A DNA stretch of 64,000 nt. Source: Rhododendron vialii. Its lineage: Eukaryota; Streptophyta; Magnoliopsida; Ericales; Ericaceae. Both the position numbers and the translations under genes were made by a program. This document shows, in pieces, positions 1 through 10,400 of the stretch (position 1 is the stretch's first letter; each line of letters opens with the position of its first letter). A model generated the notes under the pieces. The model was not told where the DNA came from. It ran no database searches and saw only the letters and a list, made by a program, of their open reading frames with translations. The DNA lies in the NCBI RefSeq assembly GCF_030253575.1, contig NC_080568.1:34715501-34779500 (forward strand), written 5' to 3'.

Positions 1-630
1 TCCATCCACTGTCAACACTCTTGCCAGCATACCGGTATCAAATCATTCTTAGGCTGCCAGGCACCTTCTCTTTCTTGGCTCAATTCGGATGGGCCTAATT
101 TGAAGCTCGGATGGAGTAGAGTAATCTCCAGAATGCATACTTTAAAAAGGCTTGCTATGTTTAACAGTTGCATCAAGCAAAACATGCATAGCCCATTCTT
201 CCGTCACCGTTGCTTCATATGTGGTCATATATGAACTTTACCTCAAAGGGTGTGTTTGGTTATTCATAGTACTGTAAATAGTCCCTTTTGATTTAGAGAA
301 CCATCTGTATTGCAATGAATGGAAATTTATGTCCATTTTCTGTCTGAAACAACCCTTATAGAGTTGGGTGAGGCTGGTTAAACAGAATGATGTGGAGGAG
401 GTAGCTGAAATATTTTGGGCTTATTGGCCTTCCTTGAACTTCTTTGCCGTCCTTTTTACTCCTCTTCTACTGTGAAAGTTTCTAAAGTGGTAGGGCCTTA
501 TTAGTCATGTTTTAGTGTACACTTTATCTACATATGCATCTAACAAAAAGTTCTCGCTACAAATGTTTTACCTTTCATTGTGATCTATGGTTTGTCTGTC
601 TAATATGTTGCTTTGGATGGATATTTGAAG

Positions 631-1486
631 GTATGTAGATGTTTCCACAGTTGATGGTGCCACTTCTAAATTGATTGGCACACGAATCAAAGCAACTGGG
701 GCACTTTTTCTGGAGGTGAATCAGTTTGATTTTCCCCTATTGCTATCCAATTAAAGCTTCTACATTTCCAATGTTGTGTATTTGACTTTTCCTGCAGGCA
801 CCAGTTTCAGGCTCCAAAAAGCCGGCAGAAGATGGACAACTGATATTCCTCACAGCAGGTATCAACCTTTGTAGACGCTCTCTTACTAAGTTATCCTGAT
901 TTTCAATTTTGAACACTCCCTATCTTTGATCAGGAGCTAAAGAGTTCTTTCTTATTTTTTTGGTAATATTTGAAGTATGCAGGTCTTATATACTCTACAC
1001 TAGTTATTGCTGTTTGCAATCTTGTAAAGCGCTCTGATTCAAATACAGGGAGCCATCCATAAACTGAAATTGTAACTACTTTTCCTCAGGTGATAGATCT
1101 CTGTTTGAGACGGTGGCTCCGCTCTTAGATATCATGGGGAAGGTATAATGGTTTCCCTTTTTTTCGTTGTGCCCCTGCTTCCTCTCCATTCATCCTGTGG
1201 ATCCAGCTTCCTAACCTGGGGTTGCTCTTGTGTCCGTCCATATGCTCCCCACCATCCATTTTCTGAGACTTTTGAACTTTCTACCTTCTGTTTGAGGAGC
1301 AGGAGATATACCACACGAGTTAGATAGCTGGTGCTTTTGTTTGCCTTTTGTTTAACTTGGTAATTTAGTTTTCTCCTCTTATGACATTTCCTTGCTATCA
1401 CTCCAGTCAAGGTTTTTCCTTGGGGACGTGGGGAATGGTGCTGCAATGAAACTTGTTGTGAACATGATCATGGGAAGGTTCGGCAG

Positions 1487-1530
<44 letters not shown>

Positions 1531-2179
1531 GGTGGGGGTGGTATTAGTAATCCGACTAAATTATCTAAATGTCCTTCAACTATTTGCAGTATGATGGCAT
1601 CTTTTTCTGAAGGATTGCTTCTAAGTGAGAGAGTAGGACTTGACCCGAAGGTTCTAGTAGAGGTATTCTTGAGTTTGAGACAAAATTTCCCCCCAGTGCC
1701 CCATTTTTACAATTATTTATTTATTTTTTTTGAATCATCTCCACATTTGAGTTTATTGGATTAGCCATTTTGCCTTTAGAAATGCGCTGTAAGATGTACC
1801 CATTTTTACTCTGTTGATTCCTAGGTAGTTTCACAGGGTGCCATTAGTGCACCTATGTTTTCGATGAAAGGCCCCTCAATGGTCCAATCCCTATATCCCA
1901 CTGCATTTCCCCTGAAGCATCAACAAAAGGTTGTAACTAAACAAGGTTGTCAGTTCTGTAGTTTATATGAATTGATGTCCTCATTTTAGTGCGAATTCTA
2001 CGTGGCAGGACTTGCGGCTTGCTCTGGGGTTAGCCGAATCCGTTTCCCAACCTACACCAATTGCAGCCGCAGCTAATGAACTATACAAGGTGGCTAAATC
2101 TCGCGGCCTTAGCGATGAGGACTTCTCTGCTGTCATCGAAGCACTAAAAGTAAAATTGCAAAGCCAATCAAAGGAGTAA
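631..2179 (+). CDS. GLYR2: Glyoxylate/succinic semialdehyde reductase, C-terminal part (5' exons outside window)
   Basis: NADPH-dependent reductase of the beta-hydroxyacid dehydrogenase family that detoxifies glyoxylate and succinic semialdehyde; the GLYR2 type is organellar by family knowledge. Seven exons are visible: 631-715, 798-858, 1090-1142, 1407-1477, 1590-1662, 1825-1929 and 2009-2179, all with GT-AG borders and continuous phase (619 coding nt, about 205 residues). The spliced protein runs from YVDVSTVDGATSK through APVSGSKKPAEDGQL (substrate-binding loop), GNGAAMKLVVNMIMGSMMAS (catalytic Lys helix) and PLKHQQKDLRLALGLAE to a KLQSQSKE end. The NADPH-binding Rossmann half (GxGxxG) is missing because the first visible exon starts mid-protein; nothing in 1-630 reads as an upstream exon, so that stretch is intron. 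A (GT)n tract sits in the intron before exon 1590-1662. The match is to GLYR2 rather than the GLYR1 type, which ends in SRE. Confidence 0.93.
1491..1535. repeat. (GT)n microsatellite followed by GGGT repeats
   Basis: About fourteen GT dinucleotides run into four GGGT units inside a GLYR2 intron, roughly 55 bp before the next exon. It gives a spurious short open frame of alternating Cys and Val. Confidence 0.95.
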
Positions 2180-2838
2180 AAAGTTGTTTTCCATGTAGCT
2201 CTTTTGTCGACGATTGTGTGTTTAGCTTTCCCTTTGGATGTTTTGGGTTGGGCAATTACTTTGCAAGTTCTCTTAAAGGCATGGGACCTTCTTGTCTCCC
2301 ATGATTGTACAAGGATACATACAAGGTACAAGCAGTCCTTGTTATAATTGTAAGACAGCTATGACCTTTTGAATCTCACATCTTCGTAGGGATCATGATT
2401 TCACCTTTACCATCTTCTTCATTACATGCAATATGAAAAGGCAAATGTTAGCTAGTGTCCGTTGGCAGTGGGTAAGATGTCTCAAAATGATTGTACATTC
2501 CTAACTGTTGATAGGTAAGGAACTTACAATTATTTCTTGCAGTGGTAAAAAATACTTCAGGGGCACTTCTTTTTTTTTTTGTCAACATGATAGTGTTATT
2601 ATTGATACCGAAACTTGATAAAAACATCAAAAAGGATGACAATCTCGTTGTAAGAAGCTCAATAACCAAAAAAGAGGTCTAGCTTTACAAGTCTTCGGAC
2701 TAGAATCTCGCACTCCACAGCTTGTCAATTTATACGCAGCTGCATTTGCTGATCGTCGAACAAACTGGAATGAACAGGAAGTTACTTAATGAGCATCTTT
2801 GCTTGGGTAATAACAGGAAGTTACTTAATGGCTACTTA
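2180..2838. other. GLYR2 3' UTR and AT-rich spacer
   Basis: Downstream of the GLYR2 stop there is T-rich transcript-like sequence to about 2350, then spacer. A T10 run at 2571-2580 followed by GTCAACATGATAGTG resembles the reversed 3' tail of a non-LTR element, but no coding remnant is visible. A short direct repeat (AACAGGAAGTTACTTAATG) occurs at about 2772 and 2814. Confidence 0.5.
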
Positions 2839-3083
2839 GGGGGCGTTCCGGTTTCTTAAAAAAAGAACTTTTTGAAAAAAAAGACAATTTCAAGTTCAAA
2901 AATTATGTGTCTACGTAAATAATTTTTCTACTAATATGGATCTTGTTTGATAGATCTCATTAAGATCTTTTAAACGGTGCAAAAAAAATTAAAAAAATAT
3001 TTTTCATTTTTATTATATTTGAGTTTGAAATTACCTTCGTTTGAAAAAAGAAGAAGAACTTTTTCCAAAAGTGGAACACTACC
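2839..3083. mobile_element. Tourist-like (PIF/Harbinger) MITE, copy 1
   Basis: A 245-bp AT-rich element with imperfect terminal inverted repeats (GGGGGCGTTCC at the left; GGAACACTACC at the right) is bounded by TTA on both sides (2836-2838 and 3084-3086), the three-base target duplication typical of PIF/Harbinger. It has no coding capacity. A clear sister copy lies at 41312-41552, sharing about 240 bp of alignable sequence including the internal TTTTAAACGGTGCAAAAAAA. Confidence 0.8.
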
Positions 3084-3615
3084 TTAGCCACATCAAATCA
3101 GTTTCTGTGCTAGACCCATCAATCCGCCCAAAAAAGAAGAGGGGGGAGGGGGGGATTATGGTATGCACAAAGCACCATGCTTAGCGCTTGTTTGGTTTGT
3201 CATTGTTTATTTGCTTATTTTATGTCCGAATCAGTTTGGTTTTCATATACAAAATGAACAAATAAGCAATCGTAATTAAACGGGTTAGTGAAGGATTTGG
3301 TTTACTCGTGAACTCTTATTTTAGTTTAAACATGATAGAAGTAGATGAAATATAGATGCTTGCAATCCTTCGGCTCTGTAGTTTCTCATTTTCCAAATTT
3401 TCCAATGCATTTATTTGGGTTGAACCCCCAGGCACCAACCCACCAATAATATAAAAAGAAATTAAAGCTATTTATTGACCACGAGACCTGTCTCATAAGA
3501 GATTTGAAAATTTTGTATGGGCCAAATCCAGTAGAATCATTGTGGTTAGTGGGTCACCACTTCAACCATGGAAAAGGCATGCGTAGTTGCGCAATTGAAG
3601 GTCCCTAATTAGTAA

Positions 3616-3774
3616 TTACTCTCCGGGAAAATGACGGCCAAGGACGTGTTTGATAATTAATACCTTCCAAGGACATTTTCAGTATTAACAAATGTTCTCA
3701 AATGTTCTCAGCATGTCCTTGACGGGTATTAATTATCAAAACACGTCCTGGGCCGTCATTTTCCCTTACTCTCC
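3616..3774. mobile_element. Short hairpin MITE with 9-bp target duplication (Mutator-like)
   Basis: The 141-bp core (3625-3765) folds into a stem of about 55-60 bp: the left arm GGGAAAATGACGGCC is mirrored by GGCCGTCATTTTCCC at the right, and the arms stay complementary inward through TTGATAATTAATACC. The loop carries a duplicated AAATGTTCTC. Both ends are flanked by the identical 9-mer TTACTCTCC (3616-3624 and 3766-3774). Nine-base duplications with extended TIRs point to the Mutator superfamily. No coding capacity. Confidence 0.85.
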
Positions 3775-4207
3775 ATTAGAGTAATTACTGTATAACCCAA
3801 ATCTGAAGCTGATATAAAATTCAATCACACCCATAATCCGCCGAAGAAAAAGATGGGAATGCTTAAGAAAATATCTTACAATTCATGTTTTGGGCCCCAT
3901 AGTTCATTCGAGGGTGTACTGGCTATCACCCAAGTAGCCTTAAATTAAGCCCTATTTAGAGCTGGTTTGAACTAGTAGATTAATAATTCTTTAAAACAGT
4001 GGATATCTTACGGCGTATAGTAAACTTTTTTTTTTTGTTTTTTATAGCATTTTTCAAAAGTATATAGGATAAACGTTTGTGTCAACGGGAAGAATAAAAA
4101 ATAGTATGGAAAATATGAACAAGAATAGGAAAAAGTTCAAAGAAAACAAATAAAAAGAAGAGAAAATTACTATATTTATTTTGAGTTCTTCTCATACAGT
4201 GTAATTA

Positions 4208-4448
4208 CTCACCGTCCCAATTTAAATGTCCCCTATGGTTTTTCATGCATTTTTAAACTTCCAAAAAATATATTTTTACATATTATTTTTTAAATTTTCT
4301 TACACCAAAAAAGTGCTCATTGAAAAAATAAAAATAATAGTAATTTTTTTTGAAGGAAATTTAAAAAATAATACTTAGAAATACGTTTTTTGGGGGTCTT
4401 AAAACGCAAGGAAAATCGTAGAAGACATTTAAATTGGGACGGAGGGAG
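4208..4448. mobile_element. Stowaway-like MITE (Tc1/Mariner)
   Basis: The right end GACATTTAAATTGGGACGGA then GGGAG is the inverse of the well-known plant Stowaway terminus CTCCCTCCGTCCCAA; the left end ACCGTCCCAATTTAAATGTC is its partner. TA precedes the left end; no TA follows the right end, so the target duplication has decayed or the right border is a few bases off. The interior is AT-rich and noncoding. Confidence 0.75.
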
Positions 4449-6842
4449 TTTTCATTGTTAACCTCCTTTTCAGGCGGGTATGAGAAAACAAATAAGTGAT
4501 TATCCTCTATATGATGGCATGTTCGAATATTACAGAAACCAAACATTTCAAACGTTGGAACCACTTGAGAATTTGCCCATTATCTTCAGGGCCCATAACC
4601 AAAAGTAGTCGAGGTGCACGCCATCTGACCCGGACATTCGGTTAATCATCACAAAATAAATAAATTACCCTATGCTCGATTATGAATGTTGTAAGGGGTA
4701 CTATTTTACTATTAATTGTTGTTAGCCACGCGTGAAGCTACTTACGTACTCTGTTAACAAATTATTTTAGGATTAAGGCGGGCCATAAACTACGTGTCCA
4801 ACGTTGAAAATGGCAAATCATGACCAACCAAGTGTCATGCATGTTAAAAAAAAGAAAGAAAGAAAGGATTTTATCAATTTAAATCTTATCACCTTTTTAT
4901 TTTCTATTCAAAATAATTCCGTTGTAATCTTCTGTTAGTGTTTCAAATGAAGAATTAGATATAGGAAACAAAAGTAACCAATATGAAACACAGGCTAGAG
5001 TATACAACTATCAGTTTAATTTACTATTGTACGTTGTTCGTAGTAACTATTTTGAAAAGGATTTTAATATCCTTATCAACGAGTCCCGTGAGTCGCACAC
5101 GAGTTGATTTTATTTGGAATTCTTTCAATTTGTTATTGTCAAGCGAAGAGTTACAATAATCATGAGATACTATTATAATAATCATGTAAATTCCACTGTA
5201 ACTAAATCAAGTTAAACAGAACAATCTAAACACAACCTCTTTTTAAGATTCCTATACCAACTTGACTTATTGGATTTTTAGCAGAGAGTGTATTAAGGTG
5301 GCCAGCATGCTTGGTTGTTCAGATGAAAATGCCAAGGGGAAATGATGGAAGGACCAGCATTGCAATAAGATAAAAGTGTAAGGTTAAACCCGATGAAATG
5401 AAACATAGTGAAATACTGCTTAAACTACAGGAACCAACAGTATAATTTACCCAATCTCTCTTTTCTCTCCCTCTCCCTCTCCCTCTCCCAAAACTAAGGC
5501 TGAGCACGGTCCGGATCGGATAGGATTCCTAATCCGCGAGTCACGATTTTTTTAAAATAAAATTCGTATCCGGACCAAAAGTCTCACAGTTCGGTTCCAA
5601 TCCAAACCGTGAATCACAATTCGGTCTCGATTTTGTCCACGGATTGCGTCAACCAACAACCAAGAAACCTGAATTTTCAATTTTTTGTGTGTAATTCAAT
5701 AGTTCCCAACCAAGGAAAAAGAAGTACTTCAATAAAACTATAAAAGTAAATACATGACACATTATAGTAAGCTCAATAATTGAATAGTTCCCAACAAAGT
5801 AAACACATTACATATTATAGTACTTGAATAAAAAATAAATAAATACATTACACATTACATCAAGTCATTACATAAAAGTAAACACATTACAATACTCCAA
5901 TGAAAACAGTTCTAACAAAGTAATTGAATAAAAGAACAACAACAAAGTACTTAAAAAAAAAAACACAGTGGTAAGGAAGTAGTACTTCAATACAAAAAAC
6001 ATCAACGTACATTTTTATAAAATTAATTTATAAGGATAGGTATAAAATTATAATTATATTTTCTATATGTTACATAAATATTATATATATATATATATAT
6101 TTTATTTTTTTAATATCTCACAGTTCGGTTCGAATAATCCACGGTTTTCAAATAAAAATTCAATCCTAATTCGTATCTCACGGTTTTTTAATTTTTGAAT
6201 CCGCGTCCAGACCATTAATGCACAGACAAAATCCAAAAGGTATGGATTGAATTGATTCGGTCCGGTTTCACAATTCACCGGATTTTTTTGTGAAGTCCTA
6301 CCCAAAACTGTTCCTTTCTCTCTCCTAAAAAAATGCCATGGTATCCCTCCACTATCACCTACGCAATCTCGTTTCACGCGCGCTAAAATGGTTGCTCGTG
6401 CTCGTTCCCATCGAACCCAGCAAAACACTCTCTGAGTCTCTCTCTCTCTCTCCCGCCAAAACTGTTCATTTCTCTCACTAAACAAATGCCATGGTATCCT
6501 CCATTATTACCCGAGATGTTCTGTGCCGAGAAAGAGGTGTACTCTGGACCGAGATGTTTTAGAGTCGCTTGTGTGAATTTATTTTCTGTTTTAGATTTTT
6601 TATGCAATTAAATAACTGAAAAATATAAAATTATACAATAATTCAAGAGTATTGCCATGTGGTACTCCGAATTACTTTTTACAATTACACATTTCTATGT
6701 TATTTACCATTAAATGTACGAACCTCACAAAAATGTATGGTTGTAAAGTGCTCCAAAATATTACTCCGTGACAGTATGCACCGATATAGAGGTACATAAA
6801 ATTTCGGAAGAGAAATTGATTCCCCCTCTATATATAGGAAGA
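4449..6842. other. Intergenic DNA with degenerate repeats
   Basis: No coding exon was recognised. A CCTCTC repeat lies at 5459-5489. From about 5498 to 6300 there is AT-rich sequence framed by GAGCACGGTCCGGATCGGAT at the left and a GGTCCGG-containing inverse at about 6258-6285, with repeated variants of TCACAGTTCGGTTC; this looks like an old nonautonomous element but no clean target duplication is visible. A near-duplicate of about 30 bp, CTCCTAAAAAAATGCCATGG and CACTAAACAAATGCCATGG, occurs at 6323 and 6476. Confidence 0.4.
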
Positions 6843-7189
6843 GGGGGGCTGCTGTGGGCCCATTTTCGGGGCTCACTTCGATAATCGGAATCGTTCATTT
6901 TGTAGAGCTCGTTGAGTAGAACAATTTTAAAAAAAATCTGCTTAATTTGATTACATTAAGTACCTGATCGGAACTTTTTTATCTTGAAAAGAATGGATCC
7001 GAAACACTGGATCAAATCCACTGTAACCCATGGACCGAGAGTTATATGGGCTCCGATCAGACACTTAATGATATCTAATTAAGCTATTTTTTTTAAATGT
7101 TTTCCTTGACGAGCTCTACAAAGTAAACGATTCCGATCATCGGAGCGAAACCGGAGTGGGCTCGAAAGTGGGCCCAGCAGCATGAGGGG
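6843..7189. mobile_element. Foldback MITE next to the SurE core promoter
   Basis: Inverted arms of roughly 90-130 bp meet near 7015. The left arm reads GCTGCTGTGGGCCC, then ATCGGAATCGTTCATTTTGT, then AGAGCTCGTTGA; the right arm holds the inverse, ending GGGCCCAGCAGCATG. No protein is encoded. A partial relative of the left arm, AATCACTCATTTTATAAAG followed by TTTGTTGAGCAA, is seen at about 38344-38375. The right border lies about 40 bp upstream of a TATA box, so the element now forms the proximal promoter of the SurE-like gene. No convincing target duplication was found. Confidence 0.7.
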
Positions 7190-7201
7190 ACAGCGCGCGC
7201 G

Positions 7202-7237
7202 CCCCCCCCCCCCCCCCCCCCCCCGCTATATATAAAA
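7202..7237 (+). promoter_or_regulatory. 23-base poly-C tract and TATA box of the SurE-like gene
   Basis: A GCGCGCGC run leads into 23 consecutive C (7202-7224), then TATATATAAAA (7227-7237), a strong plant TATA box. A start site about 30 bp downstream would give a 5' UTR of around 200 nt that is rich in CT repeats (7242-7256, 7371-7397 and 7453-7464). Confidence 0.7.
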
Positions 7238-7362
7238 CGCTCTCTCTCTCTCTCTGAGCTCCTCTTACGATAACTAACACCGTTTGAACCGGTCTATCTC
7301 TGTTGCAGCAATCAATAAACACTTTTCATTTTCAGCGCTTTATTACCCTCCTTTCCCTCCCA

Positions 7363-7394
<32 letters not shown>

Positions 7395-7468
7395 CTAGGG
7401 CTTAGATTCCTCAACAATACAAAACCTACCCTATCAGTCCAAATCCGATTCGCTCTCTCTCTCTAGAA

Positions 7469-10400
7469 ATGACGACGACCTCTGCCGTAAAGAACAACAA
7501 CTTGTTGCCCCCCGGTCTGGTCTCGAATCTCCAGCAGGTTCTTCTCAGCAGAAAAGGCGGCGAAGACGAGCTGCAATCGAAGAACGCCGATGAATCTACT
7601 TCGCTGCCGTCCGATAGCACTGAGCCTAATTCGGACGAACATGATTTGAAGCCTATTGTTTTGGTGACGAATGGGGATGGAATTGAGTCGCCTGGGCTTG
7701 CTTACCTCGTTGAAGCTTTGGTTCACCAAGGCCTTTACAATGTCCACGTTTGCGCGCCGCAATCGTAAGTTACCTTACCTTTGAATTTTGATTCCTTCTT
7801 TTGCTGCTGCTGCTGCTGCTGCTGTGTGTGTATATACACACACACGTACAACATATTCAATATAATAGAAGTTCGATGCGTGTGCAAATTGATTATTCAA
7901 AAGAGGGAAAGAGGGAAATCTTCAATTGAGGTTAATCTCTGATGAAATCTGAGATGTCAAAGTAGCAAAGATGGGAGAAGAAATTGAGGTAGTTTAGGTA
8001 GTTAAAGAAAATACAATGTGAGGTAGCTTCAAAACTGACCTTCCCACCAAAAGGTGTTCTCTTTATAATAGTAACCAGATGCGTGCGCAAAAGATGATAA
8101 GAGGAAATTCTTGGATTTTGATTAATTTGGGATTGTGGAATTAGAGAAGAGGGGAGAAAAAAATTGAGGTGGCATTGTTTTTCTTCCTCCTTGGTAGTTT
8201 CTGTAGGGAATTTTAGGGATATTTTGGGGAAAAAAGTGTGAGCCAGCTTGAGGCGGACGTTCACACCATAGAGGGGTTTTCCCTTGATAATAGTTATAGA
8301 ACCAAGAAATACATGGGAGTCTTGGAGCAGATAGATGATAGACATGTACATCCTTGTGTACGTGGAGGTCGGCCTGGTAAATGTGTTATCTTGTTGTGCG
8401 AGATTTCTTTGACTTGTAAGATTAGTTTTGAATCTAGGAATGATCTTTGCTTTTGTAAATACTCATGAGGTACGCAACAGAAAGAAAATTTTAGTTATTC
8501 TGGTCAAGAAACTATTAGTGGGGATGCAGGGATCGATGTGACCCATAAAAGAAAAAGTAGATTGGTGTAAGTGGAGTGGTGTTTATAGTGTGCTATGCTA
8601 TTGATGGATACCTACAAGGATGCATCAGTACAATATTGGGAGGAAAGCTATAAGTGAGCTTTGCAATTGGTGACAGAATATTGGGCATCTATGGGACACC
8701 ACTTTAGATTGTTGAGTATAGCTGAAACAAGATTGTTGTGGTTGATGTGTGGTAAAACTAGGAGATATAGTGTCAGAAATGAAGACATCATGAAGTATTA
8801 GATAGCAACAATTGAAGATAAGAAAAGAGAAAATAGACTTGGGTGGTTGATACATAACAGAGACCAGTAGATGTAATAGGAAACAAATGATAACATCACT
8901 AATAATGAAAATACTAGGGGAGGAGAAAACTGAAATTAGATGAAATGCTATACAGTTTATGAATAGTAAACTTAGTAGATTATATGGTGCTCGAGAGAGT
9001 AAAATGACGAAAAAGAATTCATGTAGGCTATCCCGAATGATTGTACAAGGCATAGTTTTGGTTGGTGAGTAGTTTGGTTTGTAAAAAATGTTCAACGAAA
9101 GATTTTTGGTTTTGTAGTCGTTGCCTGAATCTCTTCATCTTCATGTGATATTTGTAATGTGAATGTCTTTTACAATTTTGTAGTTCTGTGTAATTTGCAG
9201 TTTGATTTTTGCTAAGATTCTAGTGAATCTTTTAGGGACAAATCAGTGTCAGGTCATTCAGTCACGCTGAAGGAAACAATTGCTGTGAGTTCTGCTGATA
9301 TCAATGGTGCCACAGCGTATGAAGTTTCTGGTACGAATGCATTCTGTTCTGTTCATGAGTATTTCATCGGATGCCGTGTAGTCTAATTGGTTTGTTTATT
9401 GTATAAGATTTTGCTCATTTGATTCCAATGTTGCACTTTATTTGAGGATCTAATGGTGTTAGGATCTGGTGTTGACTCTTTTCAGGGACTCCTGTGGATT
9501 GTGTCTCATTAGCATTTTCTGGGGCATTGTTTTCTTGGTCAAAGCCTTTGTTGGTATGCTTTTCTGCTGTCATTAATGGAATAATTGATTGTTTGGTATG
9601 TGTCCCATCTTTTTAAGCTTTATTTTATTTTATCAGGTAATAAGTGGAATCAATAGGGGTTCAAGCTGCGGTCGTCAAATGTAAGTATAATTTGTTTCAC
9701 TGAATTGTCATTTTTGGTTTCAACTTTTCCTCTTAAACAAATGAAAGCTTGTGAAGTCTAACCCTAGGTCTGCTGAAGTTGCTGAAGTTGTTAAGAGGTG
9801 ACAGGGATAATTTGATGCAACTATTACTCTGCTTCAGAGACTTTATTTTGTCTTTTACTTTGGATTTCTCAGGATTTACTCAAGTGTTGTAGCTGGAGCT
9901 AGAGAGGCATTGATGAGTGGTGTACCATCTCTGTCGATTTCTCTGAACTGGTATGTTGTTATAAACTTGTTGGGTTTTCTTGCTGTTTCTTAGCCCTGTC
10001 GACATATATAATGCATTGTGTTCAATAATTTTTTTTCAGGAAGAAGGACGAAAGTCAAGTTAGTGATTTCAAAGATGCTGTCACTGTCTGTTTACCTTTA
10101 ATAAATGCAGCCGTAAGGGATATAGAGAAGGGAATTTTCCTGAAAAGTTGTTCACTAAATATAGAAGTTCCCACATCTCCTTTGACCAACAAGGTTTGCC
10201 TCTTTTAGTATTTCACTTGAAACTTCGCTGTTTTCAGTGAAATTCTGTGATAAGTTGATAATTGATTGGACATTTTCTTAGACAACGTGGATCATCTTAT
10301 TTGCTTTGTGTTTAAGAGTGATTTTTTATTTGTAGTTGTGGTTATTGCTTCATTTGCATGATACAGAACCTTTTACAGAATTTGACAAAGCCAAAGTACC

